64,000 bases of DNA from DATKPA01 sp051955985 (GTDB lineage Bacteria; Planctomycetota; Phycisphaerae; WQYP01), in the NCBI GenBank assembly GCA_051955985.1, contig JBQCGD010000052.1:5988-69987 (forward strand), written 5' to 3'. A model generated the notes under the pieces. That model made no database searches. It was not told where the DNA came from and was given only the letters and a program-made list of their open reading frames with translations. This document shows positions 8,175 through 16,900 of this stretch, in pieces (position 1 is the first letter of the stretch; each line of letters starts with the position of its first letter). Both the position numbers and the translations under genes were made by a program.

Positions 8175-9566
8175 ATGCCCGACATCTATTCCGATTTCCA
8201 CGGCTATCTCGCCCAGCACGCCGGCAAGCAATACGACCTTCATGACGAACACATCAACTCCGCCTTCGTCAAAATGCTCCGAACCATCGGCTTCGACAAG
8301 GGCTACGTCCGCGGCGAAGGGTGCTACCTCTGGGACAAGGAAGGCAACAAGTACCTCGACCTCCTCACCGGCTGGGGCGTCTTCGCCCTCGGCCGCAACC
8401 ACCCCAAGATCCGGGCCATCCTCCGCCAGGTCATGGACAAGGACCTCCCCAACCTCGTCCGCATGGACTGTTCCCTCCTCTCCGGCCTCGTCGCCGAAAA
8501 GCTCGCAAAACACGCCGGCGGCGACCTGAAACGTACGTTTTTTACCAATTCCGGTACGGAAACTGTCGAAGGTGCGCTCAAATTCGCCCGCGCTTTCACC
8601 AAACGCCAGAAAATCGTCTACTGCGACCACGCGTTCCACGGCCTCACCGGCGGCTCCCTCGCCATCAACGGCGCCGACTTCTTCAAGGAACGCTTCGGCG
8701 AGTTCGCCCCCGGGGCCGTCAAGATCCCCTTCAACGACGTCGCCGCCCTCGAGCAAGCCTTGAGCGGCAAAGACGTCGCCGGCTTCATCGTCGAACCGGT
8801 ACAGGGCAAGTCCGTGGAAATGGTCACCCCCGAATTCATGGCCGCGGCACAGCGCCTCTGCAAAGCCAACGGCACCGTCTTCATCCTCGACGAAGTCCAA
8901 TGCGGCCTCGGCCGCACCGGCAAATGGTTCGCCTTCCAGCACTACCCCAACATCGAGCCCGACATTCTCTGCGTCGCCAAAGCCCTCTCCGGCGGCTACG
9001 TCCCCGTCGGCGCCGTTGTGACCCGCCCCGAAATCATGAAAGCCGTCTTCGACTCCATGGAACGCTGCGTCGTCCATTCGAACACCTACGGGCAGAACGA
9101 CATGGCCATGGCGGCCGCCCTCGCCTCGCTGCACGTCATCGAGGATGACAAGCTCGTCGAAAACGCCGCCGCCATGGGCGACTACATCATGCAGACCTTC
9201 AAACCGGTCGCCATGAAGTGCCCCTTCGTCAGCGACGTGCGCGGCAAAGGCCTCATGTTCGCCATCGACTTCGCCCGTCCTAAATCCGGCTTCCTCCTCC
9301 AGCAGAAGTGGGACGCCCTCCACGCCATGAACTACTCCGTCTTCGGCCAGACGGTCATCATTCCCCTTCTCCAGAAGCATCGCATCCTGACCCAGGTCGC
9401 CGGCTATCACACGGAAGTGATCAAGTTCCTTCCACCGATGCCCATCACGAAGGAAGACCTGGACTGGTTTACCAACGCCATGGATGATGTGCTGACCGAC
9501 ACCACAAAGAGCGGCGCGACGCTGAAGACCATGTTCCGCATGGCAGCCGGTGCCGTGAGGGCCTGA
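8175..9566 (+). CDS. hpnO: Class III aminotransferase, probable hopanoid side-chain aminotransferase HpnO
   Basis: PLP-dependent fold-type I aminotransferase of 463 residues. Features seen: TNSGTETVEGALKFARAFT (phosphate-binding loop), DHAFHGLTGGSL, ILDEVQCGLGRTGKWFAFQ with the conserved Asp, and CVAKALSGGYVPVGAVV with the Schiff-base Lys269. These fit ornithine/acetylornithine/4-aminobutyrate aminotransferases. The hpnO assignment comes from context: it is 5 bases upstream of hpnN and divergent from shc, and HpnO (which makes 35-aminobacteriohopanetriol) belongs to this class. The start MPDIYSDFH at 8175 is preferred because an upstream in-frame ATG (8088) lies inside the repeat and would add 29 residues encoded by it. 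A role in ornithine or lysine metabolism is the alternative. Confidence 0.75.
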   Translation: MPDIYSDFHGYLAQHAGKQYDLHDEHINSAFVKMLRTIGFDKGYVRGEGCYLWDKEGNKYLDLLTGWGVFALGRNHPKIRAILRQVMDKDLPNLVRMDCSLLSGLVAEKLAKHAGGDLKRTFFTNSGTETVEGALKFARAFTKRQKIVYCDHAFHGLTGGSLAINGADFFKERFGEFAPGAVKIPFNDVAALEQALSGKDVAGFIVEPVQGKSVEMVTPEFMAAAQRLCKANGTVFILDEVQCGLGRTGKWFAFQHYPNIEPDILCVAKALSGGYVPVGAVVTRPEIMKAVFDSMERCVVHSNTYGQNDMAMAAALASLHVIEDDKLVENAAAMGDYIMQTFKPVAMKCPFVSDVRGKGLMFAIDFARPKSGFLLQQKWDALHAMNYSVFGQTVIIPLLQKHRILTQVAGYHTEVIKFLPPMPITKEDLDWFTNAMDDVLTDTTKSGATLKTMFRMAAGAVRA

Positions 9567-9571
9567 TCATT

Positions 9572-12397
9572 ATGGGGTTCGTGCAGCGGCGGCTGGTGAA
9601 GGGGGTTATGGCGGTGGTGGCCTATCCGAAGGTCACGCTCGCCGTTTGTGCCGCTCTCCTGGTCGCCTCGGTGGTCTTCGCCTGGACGAATCTTTCCCTC
9701 TCCACCGATGAAAACGCGCTACTCGCCCCGAAGCTGAAGTTCTTCCAGGATTACCTGAAGTTCGACGCGAAGTTTCCGGAAAACGAAGCGTTTGTCGTCG
9801 TCGTCGAACCGGTCGATCAGGCGCACCCGCCCCTGGCCAAGCGCTGGATCGCTCTTGCGGACGCCATCAGCGATAAGCTCGGAACGCTAAAGGAAGACGT
9901 CGATCGCGTCGATACCCACGCCCCGCTTGCCGAACTTGGCGTGCAAGGCCCCATGTTCGATGAGTGGGCAGGCATCAAGGAGGAGAGCGCCCAGCTCCGC
10001 GAGATGGTGCCGCTCCTGCGGATCATTGCGGAGAAGCCAGGGGGGCTTTTCGATCTGAAAAGCGCGGTCCTGGGTCGCAACATGACGGAGCGTTTCTTCA
10101 ATGCCATGCGCGACGCCCAGCCCAAGGATGCCAACGATTTTGTCACGCTTGTCGCCGGCAGCCTTCACAAAGCGCTCGCGACCGACTCTGCGAGCTGGAC
10201 GGCGGCAGGCGGGGAGATACCGAACCTCACCGAACTTGATCCGGCCGCGAAGACCGACCCCTCCCGCTACGGCTATTACGTCATTCCGGATGAATCCAAA
10301 CGATTCGACCCCGCGCACAAGCACGACCTCATCCTCATCATCAACGTCTACGAGAACCGCGACTACAGCACGCTCGCCGACGTGAGCGAGCCCCTGCGGC
10401 GCATGCGTGAAGCCGTGAAGAGCGTCGCCGACCAGTACCCGGATTTCCGCGTCGGCATTACCGGCCGTCCCGCGCTGGAAGCCGATGAAATGGCGACAAG
10501 CGACCACGACACACGCATCGCGGAAATATGCGGCCTTTCGCTGGTGTTCGTCGTCCTTTGGATCTTCCTCCGGCGGCTATGGCTGGTCATCGTCGCCGAG
10601 GTCTGCCTGGGCGTCGGCATCGGCTGGACCTTCGGCTGGGCGACGCTCTCGACGGGGCGGCTGAACCTGCTGTCCCTGGTGTTTGTCATTGCGCTCATCG
10701 GCATCGGGATGGATTACCTGATTCAGATCCTGACGCGCTACCGTTACGAGAAAAAACGTTACAGCCGTCCTTCGGCAATTTGGGCCCGTGTTTTCCGGTA
10801 TGTCAGCGCCCCCATTTCGACCGCCTGCCTGGGCGCGGCGGGCGCTTTTTTCGCGGCCTGCTTCACCAATTTCAGCGGTGCCGCGGAACTGGGCGTGATT
10901 GCCGGCGGTGGTCTGCTTCTTTGCCTGCTGTCAGGGTACACGCTGCTGCCGGCCATGCTTACTTTGTTTCCTTCCGACGTTGGGCGCGTGGAAGAAGGGA
11001 ACCGATACGCGGATGAGAAGAAAACGGCCCGCGTCGGATGGGTCAGGACAGTTCTGCAGGGCGTCTGGATATTGGTGGCGCTTGGGGGATTATGGCTGGC
11101 GCTGCCGCCGCAATTTGATCCGGACCTGATCAAGCTCCAGGCGCAGGGTCTCCAGTCGGTGCAGCTTGTCCACAAGCTGCCGACCTGGTACGCCGCGGTG
11201 ATGACGGACGATCTTGAGAAGCTGCGCGCCGCCCGCGCCGCCCTGTCGCCGTCGCCGAACTCCACGATCCTGCGCACGGACAGCATCCTGGAGGCGATCG
11301 ACAAGCAACGGTGGATGGCCGAGCACAATGCGGACCTCAAGGAGATTCATTGGTCGGCGCCCGCGCCGCCGGATGCCAGCGACCTGCCGGCTATCGCACG
11401 GGCGGCACAGGGGGTCGTGGAGGCGTGGAAAAGAAAGGGGGCCGATGTCACGAACTTGCAGGCCGCGGTGGGGCCGCTGGTCGCAGCACTTGATGAAAAG
11501 GCCGGGGCCGAGGCCAAGGCATCGAGGGTCGGCGCCTGGCAAAGAGCGTTCGTCAATGAGCTGCATGAAACGGTTGCTGGATTCATACCGCCGCCGCTCA
11601 ATCTTGAGAAACTTCCCGCCGAGGTGCGAGACCATTTCGTCAGCTATCGCGAGGGAATTGCAGCGCCGCGAAGCGAGCGTGCGCCGGCGTCGGGACCGGC
11701 TACTAACCACGCCGCTTCACCCACTTACGCCATGTACATTTATCCCAAGGAGGATCTCTGGTCGGGCGACAAGCTGCAGCGGTTTGTCTCCGAAGTGGAA
11801 CAGCGGTGTCCGAAGGACGTCACGCTCACGGGCATCGCGGTGCAGCTCTTTCATTCGACCGAGGAAATCCACCATGCGTTTCTGATGTCCACGCTTTACG
11901 CGCTGGGGCTGATTTTCGCGCTCGTGCTGCTCGATCTTCGCAAGCTGACGCAGACCTTCCTCGCGATTTCTGTCCTCGCTTTCGGCCTGCCGATGCTGTT
12001 GCTCATGATGTGGGTGTGGCGGGCCCTTGGCGACCCATTCGGGATTCCGGGGAGTTGGAATTTTGCGAATTTCTTTGGCCTGCCGATCCTCATCGGCGCC
12101 GGCCACGAGTACGGTGTTTTCATGGTGCACAGGTATCGCGAGACGCTGCAGGATCCGCGCCGGGTCTGGCAGCGCTGGGACGTTTCCGATCGCGCCCTGC
12201 TGCTGTGTGCGATTGTGACCTCGTGCAGCTTTGGATTTCTCGCATTTGCGCGGCACCGCGGACTGGCGTCGCTCGGATGGGTGATGGCGGTGGGAACGGC
12301 GTGCATCTATCTCGCGACAGTGGTCGTCCTGCGGCCGATCCTGCAGTTGCGGCTGCAGAGCAAGGGGTTGCACGGGGGCGCAAACAATCAGAAGTGA
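9572..12397 (+). CDS. hpnN: Hopanoid-associated RND/MMPL transporter HpnN
   Basis: Inner-membrane RND-type transporter of 941 residues. The layout is that of HpnN: an N-terminal membrane segment (VTLAVCAALLVASVVFAW), a large periplasmic loop with DTHAPLAELGVQGPMFDEW, a bundle of helices (LSLVFVVLWIFLRRLWLVIVAEV, LLSLVFVIALIGIGMDYLIQ), a second loop, and a second bundle (AFLMSTLYALGLIFALVLLDL, FANFFGLPILIGAGHEYGVFM). The Asp in GIGMDY and the Gly-rich GAGHEYGVF are typical proton-relay positions of the MMPL fold. Known HpnN proteins move hopanoids to the outer membrane. It is somewhat longer than usual (about 860-900). It follows the aminotransferase by 5 bases, so the two form an operon, and it overlaps the convergent fdhD by 10 bases. 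Base skew changes sign across this gene. Confidence 0.88.
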   Translation: MGFVQRRLVKGVMAVVAYPKVTLAVCAALLVASVVFAWTNLSLSTDENALLAPKLKFFQDYLKFDAKFPENEAFVVVVEPVDQAHPPLAKRWIALADAISDKLGTLKEDVDRVDTHAPLAELGVQGPMFDEWAGIKEESAQLREMVPLLRIIAEKPGGLFDLKSAVLGRNMTERFFNAMRDAQPKDANDFVTLVAGSLHKALATDSASWTAAGGEIPNLTELDPAAKTDPSRYGYYVIPDESKRFDPAHKHDLILIINVYENRDYSTLADVSEPLRRMREAVKSVADQYPDFRVGITGRPALEADEMATSDHDTRIAEICGLSLVFVVLWIFLRRLWLVIVAEVCLGVGIGWTFGWATLSTGRLNLLSLVFVIALIGIGMDYLIQILTRYRYEKKRYSRPSAIWARVFRYVSAPISTACLGAAGAFFAACFTNFSGAAELGVIAGGGLLLCLLSGYTLLPAMLTLFPSDVGRVEEGNRYADEKKTARVGWVRTVLQGVWILVALGGLWLALPPQFDPDLIKLQAQGLQSVQLVHKLPTWYAAVMTDDLEKLRAARAALSPSPNSTILRTDSILEAIDKQRWMAEHNADLKEIHWSAPAPPDASDLPAIARAAQGVVEAWKRKGADVTNLQAAVGPLVAALDEKAGAEAKASRVGAWQRAFVNELHETVAGFIPPPLNLEKLPAEVRDHFVSYREGIAAPRSERAPASGPATNHAASPTYAMYIYPKEDLWSGDKLQRFVSEVEQRCPKDVTLTGIAVQLFHSTEEIHHAFLMSTLYALGLIFALVLLDLRKLTQTFLAISVLAFGLPMLLLMMWVWRALGDPFGIPGSWNFANFFGLPILIGAGHEYGVFMVHRYRETLQDPRRVWQRWDVSDRALLLCAIVTSCSFGFLAFARHRGLASLGWVMAVGTACIYLATVVVLRPILQLRLQSKGLHGGANNQK

Positions 12398-13287
12398 ACC
12401 GCGGCGGCCGCGGCCACGCGATTGGGCGCGGAGTAAACGTTAAACCGATTGTTCCGGACAAATCCCAGCAGCGTGATGTTGAACTCATTGGCGAGTTGCA
12501 CGGCGAGGCTGGACGGGGCGCCGACCGCGGCCAAAACGGGAATGCGGGCCATCAGCGCCTTCTGCAGTAGCTCGAAACTCGCCCGTCCGGACACGAGCAG
12601 GATTTTGTCCTGCACCGGAACGGCGCCCGCCATCAACTGCCGGCCGACGAGTTTGTCGAGCGCATTGTGGCGGCCGACATCCTCGCGCATGGCGAGCAGT
12701 TTGCCATGAGAATCGAAGAGTGCGGATGCATGCAAACCGCCGGTGCGGTCGAAGACGGATTGGGCGGCGCGCAGGAATTCGGGAAGGGCGTGGATCATGT
12801 CGGAGGGGATGGTGAAATTGTCCGCAAGGGGTTGAGGACAGGCGGCACGCAGGGCGTTAATGGAAGTTTTGCCGCACACCCCGCAGGAGGAAGTCGTGTA
12901 GAAGTGCCGTTCGAGCCGGGTGAGGTCGAGTTGCACCGAGGGGTGAAGCTCGATGCGGACGACGTTATGGAGGTGCAATAGTCCGCCGGTCTCGGGGCCG
13001 CAGTAGTAGTAGCGTTCGACCTGCTCAAGCGAACGAATAATCCCCTCGGTGAAGAGGAAGCCGAGGGCGAGTTCGAAATCCTCGGGAGAGGGCCCGGGCG
13101 TTCGCATGGTGATGGAAATGGGCTTGAGCGTGCGATTCATGTGCGGCCCGAAGGACAGCCGGATCTCGAGCGGCTCTTCGATGGCCAGCGAGTCGCGCGT
13201 GGGGCGGCTTTCATCGCCGGTGACGCGAGTGATGGGAACATCGACGCTGCCGGGCGGCAAGGAACGACTGGGTGTGTTGTCGGGCAT
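12388..13287 (-). CDS. fdhD: Formate dehydrogenase accessory sulfurtransferase FdhD
   Basis: Sulfur carrier that sulfurates the molybdenum cofactor for formate dehydrogenases. It is about 299 residues from the ATG at 13285-13287, which has AGGAG 10 bases upstream; the frame continues open to 13458 without family sequence. The substrate cysteines are Cys135 and Cys138 in SSCGVCGK, and the conserved segments SIEEPLEIRL-like (LAIEEPLEIRL), ELALGFLFTEGII, TGGLHASALF, REDVGRHNALDKLVG and ILLVSGRASFELLQKA are present. No formate dehydrogenase or Moco synthesis gene is in the window, so its client is unknown. It converges on hpnN with a 10-base overlap. Confidence 0.93.
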   Translation of the reverse strand: MPDNTPSRSLPPGSVDVPITRVTGDESRPTRDSLAIEEPLEIRLSFGPHMNRTLKPISITMRTPGPSPEDFELALGFLFTEGIIRSLEQVERYYYCGPETGGLLHLHNVVRIELHPSVQLDLTRLERHFYTTSSCGVCGKTSINALRAACPQPLADNFTIPSDMIHALPEFLRAAQSVFDRTGGLHASALFDSHGKLLAMREDVGRHNALDKLVGRQLMAGAVPVQDKILLVSGRASFELLQKALMARIPVLAAVGAPSSLAVQLANEFNITLLGFVRNNRFNVYSAPNRVAAAAAVHF

Positions 13288-13375
13288 TGGGAAGCGGCTC
13301 CTGTCCAGTGAGTTGTAGGCGGCATGGGGCCGGGAATCCACTGGAGAAGAGCCCTCGCGCGCGGGCGAGGCTGGA

Positions 13376-13882
13376 TCAGACGGTTGAGTGGAGGTCGCCG
13401 ATTGCGGATTTGAGCTGCCGGTAGGCTTCTTCGATCGCCTGCGGGATGATGCGGACATTGCCGACGATGGTCATGAAATTGATGTCGCCGTTCCAGCGCG
13501 GGACGATGTGGGCGTGGACATGACCGGGGACGCCGGCGCCGGAGACTTTGCCGATGTTGATGCCGACATTGAAGCCCTGGGGGTTCATCGCGCGATCGAG
13601 CGCACGCTGGCCGAGGGCGAGAAGTTCCATCATCTCGGCTCGTTCATCGGGAGTGCATTCAACGGGGCTGGGCGCGTGCCGGTACGGGGCGACGAGAAGG
13701 TGACCGTTGACGTAGGGATACTTGTTCAGCATGAGAAGGGCATTGGTGGAGCGGGCGAGGACGAGGTTGGCATCATCGTTGTCGGGTGACTTCGAGGCAT
13801 TGCAGAGAAAACATTCGTTGGGACCATCGGAAACCGACTTGATGTAGTCGAGGCGCCAGGGGGCATAAAGGGACTGAGACAT
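13376..13882 (-). CDS. HIT-family nucleotide hydrolase/phosphorylase
   Basis: Histidine-triad protein of 168 residues. The triad HVHAHIVPRW (His121, His123, His125) and a CxxC zinc pair (Cys24, Cys27) are present, together with NKYPYVNGHLLVAPYRH. This pattern matches the long bacterial Ap4A-phosphorylase-like HIT branch. Members cleave dinucleoside polyphosphates or other nucleotide conjugates; the substrate here is not predictable. It diverges from lhr with 46 bases between the starts. Confidence 0.88.
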   Translation of the reverse strand: MSQSLYAPWRLDYIKSVSDGPNECFLCNASKSPDNDDANLVLARSTNALLMLNKYPYVNGHLLVAPYRHAPSPVECTPDERAEMMELLALGQRALDRAMNPQGFNVGINIGKVSGAGVPGHVHAHIVPRWNGDINFMTIVGNVRIIPQAIEEAYRQLKSAIGDLHSTV

Positions 13883-13928
13883 GCAGGCTCCGGTCGGAAA
13901 GTGCTCGCCGATGCGCTAAGATAACGGC

Positions 13929-16900
13929 GTGCACGAGAGTTTGCGACAGTTTCACCCCGTCATCGCCCGGTGGTTTGAAGAGAAGGTGGGACTCCCGACA
14001 CCCCCCCAGGTCCTGGGATGGCCGGTTATTGAGGGCGGGAGATCGTGCTTGATCCTTGCACCGACGGGGAGCGGGAAGACGCTGGCGGCGTTTTTGGCGG
14101 CGATCGACTGGTTGGCGCGGCGCCTGATGGCGGCGGAAGCAGAGGGTAAGACGGTCTGGGGGGTTCAGATCCTGTATGTCTCGCCTCTGAAAAGCCTGGC
14201 CAATGACGTGCAGAAAAATCTGCTGCGGCCGCTGCAAGAGCTTGGCGATGTGGCGCGGGAGATGGGGGCTGAAAATTGGCCGGAGATCTCCGTTTCGGTG
14301 CGGACGGGCGACACCTCGCAGAAGGAGCGGGCGGCGATTACGCGGCGGCCCCCGCACATACTCATCACCACTCCGGAAAGTTTGAACCTGATGATGACGA
14401 GCGGGGGACGCGCGGGACTCTCGACGGCGCGATTCCTCATTGTGGATGAAGTGCATGCGCTCGCGGGAAGCAAACGCGGGGTATTTCTGAGCCTGGTGCT
14501 GGAACGCTTGGAAGAGGAGCGTCGGGCGATGGCGCGGGGGGAAGAGGGGAAGGGCGGCCGCGGGCTAAAGATTGCCCCGGGCGTGTATGTGCCAACGGAG
14601 CCGCTGCAGCCCCTGGTGCGGATTGGATTGAGTGCGACGGCGCGGCCGGAGGAGGTAATCGGCGCGTGGCTGGCGGGAGCGGACGACGACGGGAAGGCGC
14701 GACCGATGGAGATTGTCCGCAGCGGCCAGCGGAAACGGCTGGACTTGGGAGTCGTCTGCCCGTTCGGAGGTGAGGAGGAGCAGGCGCTCTCGCCGGAGGA
14801 GCGGAAGGAGCGCGGCGTCGGGCATTGGCCGGAGGTGACGCGGGCCGTGTTGCAGTTGATTCGGGAGCACCGGAGCACGCTGGTGTTCGCGAACAGCCGG
14901 CGGTTGATTGAGCGGATGGCGGGGCGGTTTATCGAGGAACTGGAGAGAGAGCGGGAGTACGCCGAAAAGCATCCGGAGCAGCGGTTGCAGAAAGTGCCGA
15001 TGATTCTGCCGCATCACGGATCGATTTCGAAGGAGGTGCGGCTGGAGACGGAGCAGGCGCTCAAGCGAGGGGAGGTGGATGCGGTGCTGGCGACGAGTTC
15101 GCTGGAACTGGGGATTGATGTGGGGGCGTTGGACCTGGTGATTCAGGTAGATTCGCCGGGGAATGTGGCGGGGGCGCTGCAACGGGTGGGGCGGGCGGGG
15201 CATTTGGAGAAGGCGACGGCGAAGGGGAGATTGCTGGCACGGAGCCTGTTTGAGTTGCCGAGTTTGGGGGCGCTCGTTCCGCTGATGTATGAGGGGGTGG
15301 TGGAGGAGACGCGGGTGCCGGAGAACTGCCTGGATGTGCTCGCGCAGCAGATTGTGGCGGCGTGTGCGGTGCGGCCATGGAAGCGGGGGAATTTGTATCG
15401 GGTGATGCGGCGGGCGATGCCGTACCGAAATTTGTCGGAAAAGCAGTTTGATCTGGTAGTGGGGATGCTCAGCAAGCGGGCGGAGCGGGTGACGACGCAG
15501 GGGTTGCGGCCGCGATTGAGTTTTGACCGGGTGAATGACGAGTTGATCATCATGCCGGGGGCGGCGAAGGTGCTGATGATGAACAGCGGCGTGATTTCGG
15601 ATACGGGGCAGTTTCCGGTGTATTTAATTGGAGGGAAGCGCGGCAAAGTCAGTACGAGCGAGAGCCCCGCGCCGCCCGAGGCGGCGGGCGTCGATGGTGA
15701 GAAGGCGAGTGGCGTGCGGTTGGGGGAGTTGGATGAGGAGTTTGTGTATGAGACGAAGGAGGGGGACCGGGTGATCCTGGGGAGCCAGACGTGGAAGGTC
15801 GTGCGGATTGACGCGGATCGCGTGCTGGTGGAGCCGGCGGCGCCGGGGTCGAGCCGGATGCCGTTCTGGCGCGGAGAGCAAGCGCCGCGCAGCGAGTTGC
15901 TGGCGGATGCGGTGGCGGCGTTTCACGCCGAGATGGATCGGCAGTTGCGTGAGAACGGCGACGAGACGGTGCGGGAGTGGCTGGTGCGTCAGCATCGGTT
16001 TGATGATCAGGCGGCGGAGAATGTGATCGGGTATTACCGGCGGCAGATGTCGGGCGGGTATGTTCCGACGAGCGGACGGATTGTGGTGGAGCATTTTCTG
16101 GATCGGACCGGGGAGCCGATCATTGCGATTTTGTCACCGCTTGGAAGCCGGGCGAACTATGCGTTGCGGTTGGCGCTGGAGGGGGAGTTTGCGAAGCGGC
16201 GGCTGCCGGCGCAGTTGATTCATCATGACGATGGGCTTTTGATTCGGCCTCCGGTGGAGGTGGGGGAGATCCCGGAGAACCCGCTGGCGTGGCTGCGGTC
16301 GTCGTCGGTGGAGCAGGAGATTACGGATCAACTGGAGACATCGGCGCTGTTCGGGCTGCGCTTTCGGCAGAATGCGGCGCGGGCACTGATGCTGCCGCGG
16401 ATGAATGTCACGCAGCGGACGCCGCTGTGGCAGCAGCGGCTGCGATCGCGGCATTTGCTGGCGCTGGTGAAGAAGCAGCGGAATTTTCCGATCATCGTGG
16501 AAACGTACCGCGAGTTGTTGCAGGATGTGTTGGGGATCGAGCGGGTGAGGATGCTGCTGCAGCAGGTTGAGAGGGGGGAGGTGACCGTGCTGACGACGCG
16601 GAATGCGGAGCCTTCCACGTTTGCGCGGTCATTGTATTCACAGTTCCAGGCGACGTACCTGTATGACGCGGACGAACCGCTGACGCATGTGGAGGCGGAG
16701 CCGACGATTGATCAGACGGTGCTGGACGAGATTTTGCAGCGGCGTTTGCAGGGGGAGGGGAAGGCGGAGGAGGCGCCGGCGTGGAGCGGGGCGGATGAAG
16801 TGGCGCTGCAGCGGCGGATCCTGGGGTTGGATTATCCGGCACGGAGTGCGGAGGAGTTGCTCGAGAAGATTGAGGCGGCGGGGGCGGCGGGCGTGGCGTT

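Noticed and set aside
9400..13000. Replication origin with DnaA boxes
   Set aside because: The base skew changes here, but no TTATCCACA-type boxes or dnaA/dnaN genes were seen, so only the skew change is reported.
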